DNA of 64,000 nucleotides, from contig CM055882.1 of assembly GCA_029582165.1 (NCBI GenBank), forward strand, positions 15,943,001-16,007,000. The letters run 5' to 3'. The notes under the pieces were generated by a model that worked only from the letters and a program-made list of their open reading frames with translations, had not been told where the DNA came from and ran no database searches. The position numbers and the translations under genes were made by a program. How positions within the stretch are numbered: the stretch's first letter is position 1; each line of letters starts with the position of its first letter. The stretch is from Portulaca oleracea (taxonomy: Eukaryota; Streptophyta; Magnoliopsida; Caryophyllales; Portulacaceae). Shown piece by piece: positions 11,366 to 24,104 of the stretch.

Positions 11366-14300
11366 GATCAAGAATTAGATACTTGGATTAGCTCTACTAC
11401 TACAGACAATGTGCAAACTCCTATTGTATCTCTTTTTCCTTTAACTTCTGCTCAGTATCATACTCTTCTGAACTTTCTGGATAAACAATCAATCGAGAAT
11501 AATGTTCAATCTGTCCAACCCATGGTAGTGGCTTTGTTGCAGGTAACCATTTCTGTTTTACAACTTCTTTGGGTAATTATGATAGGATTATATAGTGGAG
11601 CCAGTGATCATATTGCTCCATATGCTGAATTGTTTACTATTTTGTGTCATGTTCATACTAATAATTTAATTACTATGCCAAATGGGAAACAGTCTAAGAT
11701 CACACATATTGGTTCTGTGCAATTAACCAAAGACATAGTTCTTCCCAATGTGTTACTTGTTCCTGAATTTCAATTTAATCTTTTGTCTATTCATGAACTT
11801 TGTGAACAAATAAATGGTAGTGTAATTTTCACTCCCACTAATTGCACAATTCAGGGATAAACATCACAGGCAGCGATCCTTGGTGAATCAAGAAACAATT
11901 TATATCATGCCAAGCAAAATTTTAAGCAACTTAGTAACAAAATGGGGATGCAAAGCCAATTGGTTCTTCACCCAAATCAGACCTTCACTACTTCTGATAT
12001 ATGACACTATAGATTGGGGCACATATCTATTGACAAACTGAAAAGTCTTGATATATCTTGTAATAAAACTAGAGATATTATATGTCATGTTTGTCCAAAG
12101 GCTAAGCTTCATAGACAATAATTTCCTTTTAGTGTTACTAAATCTACTCAGCTTTTCCAAATTATTCATTTTGATATTTGGTGACCTTATAACTGTTCCA
12201 CATATAATGGGTGCAAATACTTTCTTACTACTGTTGATGACTTTGCTAGATGTTCTTGGATTTACTTAATGCCTTGTAAATCGAATGCTTTTACCTTGTT
12301 ACAATACTTTATATCTTATGTTGAGAAGCAGTTTGATGTTTTTGTCAAAGTAATAAGAACTGACAATGGTATTGAGTTTCAGGTTCTGTTGCTCTCAAAT
12401 ACTACTCCATTTGAGGGATTTTGCATCAAACCTCTTATGTTGACACACCCCAAAAAAATCGTATTGGTGAGAGGAAACACAATCATCTTTTAGAAATTTC
12501 CAGAGGATTGATGATACAAGCTGATTTGCCTTCCAAATTTTGGAGTGAAAGCGTTCTTACTCCTGCATATATTATAAACAGACTTCCATCTTCAATTCTT
12601 AACAACAAAACACCTTATGAAGTTCTCTTTGGTAATAAACATTCCTACTCATATTTAAGGGTGTTTGGATGTTTATGTTATGCATCTACTTTAAAGAGGG
12701 ATCGTTCTAAATTTCAGAAAAGGGCAACTCCATGTGTTTTCCTTGGTTATCCCATGGTCAAAAGCCTTACAAGTTCTATGATTTAGAGAGCAGGAAAATC
12801 TTTACTTCAAGAGATGTGGTGTTCCATGAGACATATTTTCCATACTAAAAAACAATAAGCAATTTGACCTTCCTTACCTTTACCATCCACTAATGTTATT
12901 GATTACCCTTCTATCAATGTTGACTCTCCAAGTAACAATAACAAACCTTCCACCTTAGCTTCTTCTCCTATTCCTTAACAATCCAGCCCTATCTCAAGTA
13001 ATGAAGCTGTCAGCACATAACATTTGTCTCAACAGCCTGAACCTCGAAGATCTACAAGAGCTCATAAGCCTCCCTCTCATTTACAAGACTATAATTGTTT
13101 TTCTGTTATAAATGCTTGGTGCAACACGTTTTCTTTGCTTACTATTCACACAACTTTACTTTCTACCCTAGAAGAATATCCTCAACCTACTTCTTATGAG
13201 CAAGCATCCTAACATCCAGGTTGGGTGAAAGCTATGGAAAAAGAAATAGAAGCACTTCAAGTCAACAACACATGGGATGTAGTGGATATGCCAAAAGGAA
13301 AAAAGGGCAATAAGTTCAAAGTGGGTCTATAAAACTAAGCTCTAATCTGATGGATGTTTGGAAAGATTGAAAGTTAGACAAGTAATTCGGGGGTTTACCC
13401 AACAATTTGGCATAGATTATGAAGAGGTGTTTTCTCCAGTTGTGAAAATGTCTACCATCATAACTATTATGGCCTTGACAGGAGCAAATAAGTGGAATCT
13501 ATATCAGTTGGATGTAAATAATTCTTTTCTTCATGGAGATCTCGATGAAGAAGTTTATATGCAAATGCCCAAAGGCATACTTAACCCAGAAAACAAAGTT
13601 TGCAGGTTGAAGAAATCTCTCTATGGTCTTAAACAAGCTAGTAGACAATGGTTTACTAAGATTAAAGATACCGTTTTATCTATGGGTTACTCTCAATCAA
13701 AGAATGATTATTCTCTTTTCTTGAATAAGTCTTCTACTAACATGATTGTGATGGTTGTGTATGTAGATGATAATTTGATCACATATTTAGATTTACAAGA
13801 AAGACAGGTTGTTAAGAAGACTCTCAATAGCAAGTTTGGTATTAAGGATCTTTTATCACAGAAGAAATTTTCCAAATAATTAATTTGTGACTATGGTCAC
13901 TCTTTCCATTGATTTGGTACCACTTCATTGCCTCTAAATTGTAAATTGCTACCAGAAGAAGGAGAACTTCTGTCAGATGCAACATCTTATAAGGCTTTAG
14001 TGGGAAAACTTAACTTTCTCATATAATAATACATCAAAATCAAACAATGATACATCAACAAGTGAGAATAAATTGGAAAATTACTACTTTGTCATTCCCA
14101 TTAATATATATATTAAATTTGTATAAAAGTTATTTGGTAATTTTAACATTTTCAAGGATGGGGATTCGGGGATGGGGACGGGGAATTCACCCCGGCGGGG
14201 AAAATGGGGACGGGGATGGGGAAAATTTTGTCCCCATCCCCGCCCTGTCCCCGAGCGGATTTTGGAAAATCATCCTCGTCCCCGTCCCCATCCCCAATGG

Positions 14301-14455
14301 GGGCGGGGATTTTTCCCTAGAGCGAGGCGAGGCCCCGACGGGTTCGGGGATTCCTCGCCCCATTGCCATCCCTAGATCTCACTAAAATACTTGCGAGTGC
14401 TCAATTCCGTGATCTACTGACTAAGCTGGGAATTGTTATACTTCAACTCATTCCA
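11366..14455 (+). pseudogene. Copia pol (protease, integrase, reverse transcriptase), decayed
   Basis: Protease region 11590-11860 reads YSGASDHIAPYAELF, where the family motif is DSGAS: the catalytic aspartate codon is TAT (Tyr). A GAG-pre-integrase HYRLGHIS block and integrase follow (about 11990-12790, with FDIW, VDDFARCSWIYL and RTDNGIEF). Reverse transcriptase at 13220-13870 keeps QLDVNNSFLHGDL, LYGLKQASRQW and the YVDD box. A short RT tail follows to about 14027. Most of RNase H is missing, replaced by AT-rich sequence and a GC-rich insert. The last pol codons (LTKILASAQFRDLLTKLGI) resume at about 14377-14455. Confidence 0.85.
14153..14374 (-). mobile_element. GC-rich hAT-like MITE inside Copia pol
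   Basis: On the minus strand this starts TAGGGATGGCAATGGGG, a TAGnnnTGGCAA terminus like the other hAT-type elements in this window. It consists of runs of GGGGATGGGGACGGGG and its complement. The other end (about 14153) reads AAGGATGGGGATTCGGGG, a less well-preserved inverted terminus. I see no matching 8-bp target duplication, so one end is probably rearranged together with the RNase H deletion. Confidence 0.55.
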
Positions 14456-14472
14456 GCTTGAGGGGGGGGGGA
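14456..14472 (+). other. Copia polypurine tract
   Basis: GCTTGAGGGGGGGGGGA immediately precedes the 3' LTR and would prime plus-strand synthesis. Confidence 0.8.
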
Positions 14473-14701
14473 TGATAAACATCATAATATAACAAATTCA
14501 GCATACACCTAATTAGTTTCCTTCTAACAAAATCTTGATTCTGTTATAAGAATATTAGTTTTGAGACACCTATATATATCTCCTATTCTGTATATTTTCA
14601 ATTATTACTTTTCATCCTCTTATGAATAAAAGAAGGCTATATTCTCTCTCTACTACTTCTGTATTCTTCATTTTCATTTTGTAAGTTAATTAAAATCAAT
14701 A
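14473..14701 (+). repeat. Copia 3' LTR
   Basis: Same length as the 5' LTR. It begins TGATAAACATC and ends AATCAATA, so the terminal CA has mutated to TA. Confidence 0.9.
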
Positions 14702-15827
14702 GGATGAAGAGCTCGAAGGCGGACTGCGGCTTCGGCTTGGCTGTGATATGGTAGGGAAGACGATGACAGTGGCGGAGAAGGCAGCGGCCGCGGCGGTCGG
14801 CGCACACAAATAAAGAAGGCAGGGATCATATTTGGGTGGTTTTTTTGGGTATTTCTGGTCGTTTTCCGGCAAATTTCCGGCTAGTGTTTGGCTGGATAGG
14901 GTAAGTAAAACTCAGATTGATGAATTATTGTTGTAGGTGGGTATATTTGGTTTGATTTAAGGGGATGAAGAGTGAAAGTCATTTGGGATGAACAAATTTT
15001 TTTATCAGATTAAGTTTGGAAAAAAGAATCACTATTTCGATTCCATAATGAGAATATGAGATCCGTGGGTGATTGAGTGAAGTGGGAGAGTAGATTTATT
15101 TAAAGAGGGGTTGCATAAACTCAAACTTCAATGACACTTTTGAATAGTTAAATTATAAGGATTACAACTGCTTGAATTTTTTTTTTAAAAAAAATTGAAG
15201 GTTGAGATTTTATTTTGAGCAAGATGGACAACTCATAATTTTAAATACATGGGATTTCATATTTGAAGGTGGGAAGGTTTTTTAGAGACCTCTTTCTACA
15301 AGTTAAATAAAGAAGATGTGATATGTATTTCTAAAATTAAATAATATATTATATTTAAATTGCTACGTTTTCCTCAGTTTTTAAAATCCTATTTTATTTA
15401 TATTTTACTTATATTTCATAATAATTTTTATATCATTATTTATTTTTGAATAAAATATTTTTACAGAAAATTTTGTATTTTGAATAGATTCAACATATCG
15501 TTTTAAAAACTATATTTTTGAGTTTTTTCAAACTAAATAGTTACAAACATTTTTTAAAAGATTTTCTATTTAGTAGTTGATTTTTTATATATTAAGATTT
15601 TTTAAGAACTTAATTATCTCTCTCCATATTTATAATAATGACCCTATAATTTTGTATATTTATTTAAAGGTCCCTATGATATGAAAAATACATTTTTGAT
15701 ATTAAAATAAAAAATAATTATGTGGACATGCCTTGTCATGCAAGATGGACAAGACACTTATCATTTTTGTTTTCAAATTTGGACCCTTATTATCCTTCTA
15801 ATCATTGCGGTCAATTTGCTTGTTGGG
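14702..15827. other. GC-rich then AT-rich non-coding sequence
   Basis: 14702-14900 is GC-rich and exon-like (GGCGGACTGCGG, GCAGCGGCCGCGGCGG), with a possible splice donor GG|GTAAGT at about 14900. It is the right flank of the Copia insertion. From about 15000 to 15827 the sequence is AT-rich with no coding signal. Confidence 0.35.
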
Positions 15828-16240
15828 CCAGGGTCTAGGGGTGGGCAGGGATCGGTTAACCGATCCGATCATAAATTCAGATCGGTTAACCGTATGTTCG
15901 GATAGTTAAAATCATGATCCGTATCCGATCCAAAAGTTTCAGTTAACCGAATTGTCGGATAATCAATTTGCGATCCGTATCCGATTCAAAAGTTTCGGTT
16001 AACCGAATTTTGGATCGGATAACCGTATATCCGCGGATTATAAAGTACTTATATAATAATGATCATTGTCTTTCTTACCTCAGTGGGTTCAAAATTGTAA
16101 ACTTTATGTATTGTGTTACATTTCTACGCTAATGACTAATAATTTACCACAAAAAGTTAACACTTGAAGGGGTCAAAGTTGGAAATTAATTATTTTCGGA
16201 TTTTCGGATAACCGATAGATTATCCAGATTTTTCAACCCC

Positions 16241-17205
16241 TGTAGACGCTGAATTTTTGTCATTCAATTCAACTTTGTAAATATTGTAATTTATTTTGAG
16301 TTTCTTTTATTTTAGAATAATTTAGGATTAAATGCCAATAATTTTTGAAATGCACACATTTTCCATATGTTGAAATCCCCAAATCAAACCCAATCAAATT
16401 TCTCTTTATCTTATTTCATTCTTCCACCTTTTTCAAATAAAAAAAAATCATTCTTTATTTTATTTTATTCTCTCAATATTTTCTAATCTACCACCATAAA
16501 TAAACATACCTCCACCACTATAAATACACCCTCATTTCCACTCTTTTTCCACACCTCAAAATCATCCTAGGAGTATTGACATTATGTGATTTTACCCTTC
16601 TTCTCCTCCCTCCTTCCTCTTCTCATCATCATCTTGCATTCATAATCTTGGCATTAACTTGAGGTTAGTATTGTTTTTCTTATTTTATTCTCACTTTGCT
16701 ATGATGTAAAATTTGACTTAAATAACAATATTGGTGCTCTAATTAATCTAATTAAATGCAAACTTGTAAATGTTTATGCTTATGTTCTTTTATTTCATTT
16801 TATTATTTGCATTTACTCATGTTATTTTATTTTGACATTTAATCATTTCATTTGTATGCGCTAAATAATATTGATTAATCTAATTAATTCTCCTCTTATA
16901 CTCTTTTCTTTAAATTAACCGATTTTGTAGATTCTATTATTTGAACGGGCGAATTCGAGAGATTTTACTTTCGAATTTGTAGCCTTACCCTCGGATCCGA
17001 ATCTCATGGTTCGTGGTTTATGGAGTTTAAATTTGAGTTTTTTAATTCTCATTAAAAATTAATTGGCGACTCTTTTTAATTTTTATTATTTTGATTCTCT
17101 TGAATATCATAATAAAATGCATTTAAATCCCCTAAAGATTAAGAGACCTCATTCGACTCGTCATACATCGCGTGGGACACCACGTGGATTTTCCCGGATC
17201 CCACA
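16241..17205 (+). repeat. Ogre/Tat-like 5' LTR
   Basis: Pairs with 28791-29757. It includes a CTATAAATAC TATA-like site at about 16519-16528 and a conserved 3' part with TCGAATTTGTAGCCTTACCC and TTGGCGACTC. Confidence 0.9.
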
Positions 17206-17226
17206 AATGACGACTCCACTGGGGAC
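17206..17226 (+). other. Primer binding site of the Ogre/Tat-like element
   Basis: ATGACGACTCCACTGGGGAC directly follows the LTR. It resembles the primer site of Ogre/Tat-type plant Gypsy elements, reported as tRNA-Arg-like; the tRNA assignment is from memory. Confidence 0.6.
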
Positions 17227-18279
17227 TTACTTTAAGAGGGTAAAACTTGAAAAATCGATTTTTAAAATTTTTGAGTATAAAAGGAGTAATTAATTTTTGT
17301 AATTTATATTATTTAGTTAGGCATCAAGCATACGGACCTCCAGCTTGATTTTGTTTTATAAATCGGGAGTAACCCAAAGGTACCGTTTAGGATTTTAACC
17401 CAAATTTCCCTTTTGGGCAAAAGTGTACTTCCGACTTCATAAAGGAATGAACTCCACATTTCAAGAAGATCGCAAGTTACTTCCCCACTCATGAAGCACT
17501 CCAAAATCCTCGGGATTATGAATGCACATTTTCCCTTTAATTTTGCGAGAAACACACGAGTCACATTACTATGAACTCCATAGAATTTGTGGCGCGTGAG
17601 AGACATGAGTATGTTAGTTTTAGGTATCCGACCTTAAGCCATTGAATATATGACTTTGGTTAGGTGCATCCCTCATTTGTATGCTATGTGCATTCCCTTT
17701 GTGCTATGTGTAAATATTTTGCCATATGTTTTCCCTTTCGTTCTAAGAGTCGGTCTCATGTTTCATCCCCTCCAAATGTTGCCTTAGTTTGGGTAATAAT
17801 CAAACAAAGAATTAAAGAAGGCTTAGAGGTCTCTCTTGGGCTTGAGTCAAAGAGGTTTGATCAAGCCCGACATCTTAGTTTGGCTTTATCCAACCCTTGG
17901 TAGCATTGGATCCATAAAGTGTGTATCCAACCGTTATTCGAATTTGAGTTCATTAAGACTTCAATGTTGACTCGATCTTATGACGGCACGATGGACCTTC
18001 CCTTTCCGTGTACATAATCTCATATTAGGTTAGAGATCTTCATGCAAACCCAACGTTGGGTGAGTCTGACCCAAAAAAAAAGAAAAAAAAACATTCATCA
18101 TATAGGCATTGTTTGCATTAGGTTGTCCCATATAGGTTGCTAGGTCTTTGGGTAGGTCAATGTCAGGGTTAATTATTGAGGTTTATGGTTTCCATACAGG
18201 AAGAATAAGGATTCATCTACCAACCCTGTACTTGGAGTAAACAAGTCTCGAAGTTGTTTTCTTTATAGCATTATCTCTA
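17227..18279 (+). other. Untranslated leader of the Ogre/Tat-like element
   Basis: About 1 kb with no supported coding frame lies between the primer site and the first gag-like ATG. Long leaders are usual in this lineage. Confidence 0.5.
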
Positions 18280-19182
18280 ATGGCCTTCAATGGGATACCT
18301 AGCAATAACAAGCTTATTCCCTTCATTACCCAACATTTGGCTGAAATTTCACATTAAATGCAAGACATAACTATTGAAAATGATGGAAAGATAGATCGAA
18401 TCATCCATACATTGGCAAGGATGAATGATGAGTTGAACCTTCCTGATGAAGATGAAAGCAACAATCATCATAGTGAATTAGCAAGCATGCATGAAACAGA
18501 AAAAGAGATCCCTATGTCCACAAATCACTAAATGGACTTAGGACTCACTTCTATTCCTAGAGTCGATCAAAGGAAGAAGTTTAAAACAGCTCCAAGTGTC
18601 TCCCGGTCTCCTTTAACTGAGAAGGAAGACCAAATTCCGCCCTTAGCCACAGGAGAATATCAAGAAAGAAGATATGGTGAACGAGAAAGTTCTTTTATGG
18701 ACAAACTCTTTACCACAATAAATCAAATGCAATCACGCATACAAGGTCTGGATCGAAAAATAGATATGATTCTTTGGATTCTACAAAACGATAGAAGGAC
18801 AGCTAATATTGAACATCACATCATAAAAAATATTAGAGAAGAATCATCATCAATAGGATTGTATGACACTGACATTCATCAAAAGGCTCATAATTCCTTT
18901 GCTAAAGATGCGGAAATGCGGCAACTCATGTCTTTCATTCCAATCTACACTACTTATGCCGAGGTTCTCGACTGTCTTCTTAAGGAAGGAAAGATCAAAC
19001 TTCCCCCTGTCCGATGTGAACCTGAAACTAAAGGAAAGTTTTGGAACTCAAGCGGGTTTTGCAGATATCATAGACTTCGAGGTCATGATACTGAAAACTG
19101 CTTCACCCTCAAGAAAAAACTTGAAGAAATGTTCCAATTAGGAGAACTGCCGCCATCACAAACAATGCATAAACCTAATTAG
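18280..19182 (+). pseudogene. Gag-like gene of Ogre/Tat-like element, two in-frame stops
   Basis: A single frame runs from ATG at 18280 (MAFNGIPSNNKLIPFITQHL) to the stop after 19182, interrupted only by TAA at 18355 and TAA at 18529. The longest open part starts at 18532. Its C-terminus carries the knuckle CRYHRLRGHDTENC (about 19060-19101; C-x2-H-x4-H-x4-C), preceded by CEPETKGKFWNSSG. Both match the layout of the 7504-8208 protein, so it is gag-like and would bind element RNA. A classic retrotrans_gag core is not evident. Nothing resembling pol follows. Confidence 0.7.
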
Positions 19183-19189
19183 AAGTTCA

Positions 19190-22100
19190 GACTGTAAGGG
19201 GATCTTCCGTTGCAAGCTCTATAATCCCAGGTTACATCATAGTAGAAGATAACAAGGCTCAATTAGGAGATTTTCTAATGTCTTGTTATTCCTTTTCTTT
19301 CCATGAAAGTTGGTGTTTTAATTTTCAGAGTCAAACAAAATTTATCAAATGATTGATTTTCAATGCATCTGTCTTATTTACATTCAATAAGATTAACTCA
19401 TTTTGATTATGACTCTTGTCTCCCCCGACCCTTCATTTACTTATAGGCTGCTAGGGAAGGAATCTTATGCTTGCATTACTGATTTAAATTGAAGAGCTCA
19501 CTCACCCATATGACCATCCAAGTCTGACACATCCATATCTTTTATTTCTCTATGCTTTTTTTTTTTTGCCATACTCTGAGTCCAAGGTTAATAGAGAGAA
19601 GAGATGCTAACTTCACCACCAAAGCGAAGTTAGGAAAAAGGAGAGACAAATAAAAAAACCGAGGCCAACTTGAACACTCATCTTACAAGTTTGGCAAAAG
19701 GAGCGGTGAATGAGTGAAAATTTTGAGGAGAAAAGCTAATATGAACACTCATCCGATAGGTTAGGCAAAAGAAGAGAATTCAAAGCGACCAATAGTCTGT
19801 AAAAGTGAATTCCCCCATCCAATAAATCATGCAGCTGAAAAGGACATGCGTATGATAGAAGCTTTCCACCCTTTACCACCTACATCATAACCACCTCCAT
19901 TTTCACTTTGCCACTTTACCTACATCATTACCTTCACACATCATCTTCTTGACCACCACCATGAACCCGATCATTATTTTATGACCACCTCATCCCTAAA
20001 CTGACTTAAGCCAAATAATGTGTTATGGGTGACATATATCATTGATAGGAGAATATAAATTGAGATCGATAAGTTCAAAAAAAAAAAGGAGTAGAAAAAA
20101 AGTAAAAAAGAAAAAGAAAAAAGAAGAAAGGATAAGAGGACGTTGTCGGTATACATAAGTCACTCGTACACATCCCGTCACTTCAAGCCTTCGCATCTCC
20201 CGTCACCATCTAACCCTCTAGCTTGCCTTATAGTTCTCCTTGAGGCATCAACCCTTTTAAGTTGTGCTTGTTGAACTACGAATGGCCCGATTCCACATTA
20301 AATACATAGGAGAACATCTTTGAGGTCCGGCCACCACAATTCACTTATGAGAAAATCCATCATCAAATCATTTGGTCTTTGAGAGATAGAATAAAGAGTT
20401 GTTAGCTCGAAAACCTCACCAGGCGAGCTAGGCAAAAGGAGATGGAACCTTGGTCTCTAATGATAGTGACAAGCTAACAAATTTCTTTCCCCAAAGCACA
20501 CCCACCTTTCCCATCAGACTTGGATCACCCTTCATACCTAAATCCATCAAACCATAGACATTTGACTATCTCGTCCACCACCATCAGTTCGAACCTTTGT
20601 CCATCGAACTACCTATCCATTCATCACCTTGTCCATTACATCTGATTGCTACCCTCACTAAACCACCCACAACCTCATATCACCCTTTGGAGCCTGAGCT
20701 TTCACCATCTTTTCCATCATTCCCATATTCACCCCATCACCCTATGAGCTCTTCTTATTTGGTCATCAGTGCATGTATGAGATTCGTCAGTTAATCCCCA
20801 TTTTCAGAATACCTGAGTGAGGGATAACTCCTTTAACAGAACAAGAAGCCATCTGCATCAAAGTAAGGGTTACTTGAAGACAACACCCACCTAGGCCCAT
20901 CATTCTGACTCGCCTGAAGATATTTATTTGTTCACTGGTACTAGGGGCTTGGTGCTTACATGTTCCTACTTAAACAAAAGAGTCAGGAAGGATAGAGACA
21001 AGGCAAGAGAAATCAAGATGGCTCACCACTTAATCCCTTTTAGGGCTTGGGGTTTTTAACCAAGTCATCAAGGTTAAACATCCTAACCATCCCATCAAGG
21101 AGCTTAAGCAGGTAGAGTCTTCCATTTGTATCTTGTTTTGTGCCGTTTCAACTGGGGGCTCAGGCATAGCTCGACATCCACATCATGGCAAGTTGCGAGG
21201 CAGTTCAAGAAGAGAACTCGTTATTTTCCCTATTTTTCGTCTTGTCCTGAAACTCACTTCGAAATCGCCCTTGACATTAAGAGTTTTTTATTTACTTTTC
21301 CTTTTTTTTTCCTCGGGAAAGTAGGGGTTGTTCATATCACATATATGATACATGTAGCAAATCAATGTGTGTGTGTTTTTTTTTTAGTTTTTTGTTTTTA
21401 GATCATGTGCATTTTTCATTTTAAATCACATTAGTTTGCATTTCAAGTCACATCAATTCGTCTTTCATTTTCATTTTAAGTCATGTTTTTTAGGTCATGT
21501 GCATTTTTCATTTTAAGTCATATTAGTTTGCATTTCGAGTCACATCAATTCGTTTTTTATTTTCATTTTGAGTCATATTAGTTTTTTTTAATTCTTTTTC
21601 CTTATTCTTAAGGTCAAATAAAAAAGAGAGTCACATTATGCATTAAGATAAGGGCTGCATAAAGAGCTTCATAGTACAAAATGAATAAAAGAGTCTTGTA
21701 TTGTACATAATGGAGTCTTATACATATCTATTTTCGCGTAATTCATGTAACATAGCACGCATAAGATCACATTTGCATTCTTCTATCACCCGCCCAAACC
21801 TCAAAAGAAATGCAGCTATGGTAAGCAAGCTCACTTGGAGTCTTGATCACCTTCGGACATATTGCCAGAAGCTCAAAGGATGTTGCCGATGAAGAAATAA
21901 TTCGAGTTTTACGAGAATTAACTCATTTTCCGAGTTAAACTCTAAAATTCGGATCACAAATTTTTATGAGAATTAGTTTGGAAAATAATTCATTTTTCTA
22001 AGTTAAACTCTAAAAATTCAATTCACAATGTTTACGAGAATTAGTTTGGAAATAACTCATTTATGAATTAAACTGAGAAGGCCCGAACATATGGACAAAC

Positions 22101-22644
22101 CCGACTCATATTGCCAAAAACAAGCCGGGTCTGGGTCTTGCAACCAGACACCATATTGTCAGGGATGGTCCGGATCGAGATTCCACATACAGCATCATCA
22201 AGAAAAAAATTGAACCTGGTACGAAGAAAAAAATGCAAGATTTCACAGAGCGATACCTGGAAGTATGCTCGGCGGAGCGAACTCAAGGTTGTCCATGAAA
22301 ACTGGGAAGCTAGCAACAAGGCCCTCACCCAACAATACACGGCCAGTTAGGACACTGACATAACCATGAGTGACATGGCGGCAATCAAACAAGGCGAAGG
22401 AGAGTCATTCATGTGTTACTTTAACCACTAGAATGCGCGCAAAAAAAAAAAAGAGCCCCGGACAGAACGTCATGCCTACAGGCATGACAACCTGCCTAGG
22501 GTTCCAAGCAACAAGTGAAATCCGGCTAACCGACCCCAGGGTCGACAGAGATGCATTCCTGGAGGCATGATAGCTTGACTAGACCCGAATTCGGCAAGAC
22601 TGTGCAGAAAAACAAAGAAAACTGGACAGAGTTGCATACCTGGA
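19190..22644 (+). other. Non-coding interior of Ogre/Tat-like element, with short local repeats
   Basis: No supported gene. Around 19610-19790, and again near 20405, a motif like AACACTCAT...GGCAAAAGGAG recurs. 21402-21590 is a roughly 95-bp duplication (TCATGTGCATTTTTCATTTTAA). 21905-22078 has three copies of a TTTACGAGAATTAACTCA-type unit of about 60-65 bp. 22079-22640 turns GC-richer. One frame there (about 22376-22430, AAIKQGEGESFMCYFNH) faintly resembles a gag DESF/YF motif. The last 80 bp form an imperfect tandem unit with GGAGGCATGATAGC. Confidence 0.45.
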
Positions 22645-22649
22645 GGCAT

Positions 22650-23473
22650 TGATGTATAATGGGATCAAAGAGATCTCATTACACACGAAAATCAGGATCT
22701 TTATGAACAAAGATAAGAATATTCTTCTCTAAGTTCTTAAGGATCAAATGAAATGAATGAAACAAGATGGAAATCAAAGGGATTCAATGGAATGTACCAA
22801 TGATGATTGAGATGAACGAACGATAGAATTTGATAAGGCTTGAGAACTCTTGAAGATATAGACACACCACTTCAAGAAGATCTTCAAGTCTTCCTATCAC
22901 CAACCAAGCTAGCCAAGCAAGGTTTTGAAGAAGAGATTTGAACGATTCTTCCCTCAAGAAGAAACGATTCTAGCAAATGCTAGAGAGAACACAAAAGCAT
23001 GATGCCTTTACTTTGTATTATTTTTGTGAATGATTGAATGAATACAAAGGCCTCCCAAAGGGTCTATTTATAGTGTTCCTAAGCCCTTTGGACGCGCACT
23101 ATATCAAGAATACAATGGTTTCCTAGCTTACATCATCTATTACAAGTATTACATCATAAAGAATCAAAATGTACATAGCTAGAAAGAAACATTGATATCT
23201 TGCTCAATTCTTCTCCAATCTTCAAGATTCAAAAACCATTTGAAAGCTCTTTGAATGATCTATATTCGGCTCCAAGATGACTTTCCCAATAGCTTCATAG
23301 ATCTTGAGTTATAGAGCAAAGTATCGAATTGCACTTGACGAAGTCATTCATTATTGAGAGTGATGAGAGTGATTGAAGCTCCTTTTCCATATAAGCTTGT
23401 ATTTGGTTCCCATGATGTGTATTTGATGTCTTCCTTGATGACCTTGATGTATATGACTATCAAATATACATCA
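22650..23473 (-). repeat. 3' LTR of the minus-strand Gypsy element
   Basis: On the plus strand it begins TGATGTATAATGGGATC and ends AAATATACATCA. It is 9 bp longer than the partner because TTGATGACC near 23440 is present only here. The adjoining 23474-23490 (TACTCCCCCGGTTGAAA on the plus strand) is the polypurine tract in minus-strand sense. Confidence 0.92.
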
Positions 23474-23529
23474 TACTCCCCCGGTTGAAAAAATTTGTCC
23501 TCAAACTTTGAGCATTTCTTCTCCATGAA

Positions 23530-24104
23530 TATGACTTCAAATCACTTGTAAGTGATCATATGGCCCTTCTCTTCTAAGCTTCATTTTCTTCTTGTAAGAG
23601 ACCTTTCCATAAGTGTTGTGAGCATCAACTCTCTTGTTCACCTTGCTTCTTCGCAAGAGATTACAAGCTCTCTTCTTAAAGGCTTTGAAGTCTTCATAGA
23701 CTCCTTTACTAAACTTCATCAACTTCTTCCAAAATAATCCATTGACATTATTGGACTTTGATTCTCGATTATTCACCATGGATGTAGAAATCCCATGTAA
23801 CTTCACAACTTCATAGTTTCACAACTTTGCCTTCATTATAAGTAATATGACATAGTATGAAACGATCCATCTTTGAATGATCATCAACAATTATAGCCTC
23901 TTGACTTCTTTGAATTCTTTGCACTTCAACCATGATATTCAAGTTTATATCTTCATGAGCTTTAGAAAGATCACAAGCATTGCAACGTTTGATTACATAC
24001 TCAATATCCTTGATTATGCTAGGCCAAAAATAATACTCTTTCATCTTGAAATACGTCTTCTTAATACCCAAATGATTAAATAGAAATCCTCCGTGTACTT
24101 CCAA
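23530..24104 (-). pseudogene. Integrase remnant of the minus-strand Gypsy element
   Basis: 23811-24104 encodes the HHCC zinc-binding part of integrase (HLGIKKTYFKMKEYYFWPS, then CNACDLSKAH), followed by DDHSKMDRFILCH, which matches the family pattern DRFSKMAHFI. 23537-23806 continues with KLHGISTSMVNNRESKSN (family VVKLHGIPKTIVSDRDSKF), so the second catalytic aspartate region reads NNRESK and is degraded. The frame then drifts into unrecognisable sequence. It overlaps the end of the 723-codon frame. Confidence 0.7.

Larger units (their letters stand above)
9915..14706 (+). mobile_element. Ty1/Copia LTR retrotransposon, degenerate, with both LTRs
   Basis: Two 229-bp direct LTRs (9920-10148 and 14473-14701) flank gag, protease, integrase and reverse transcriptase in Copia order. 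A 5-bp target duplication is visible as GGACG (9915-9919) and GGATG (14702-14706), one base changed. A tRNA-Met-type primer site follows the 5' LTR and a polypurine tract precedes the 3' LTR. The LTRs differ at roughly 7 percent of sites by eye, so the insertion is old, and the coding region has many stops and frameshifts. Confidence 0.92.

Noticed and set aside
14047..14385. Overlapping frames on both strands in the GC-rich block
   Set aside because: They come from repeated GGGGATGGGGACGG words of a MITE, with low complexity and no domain.
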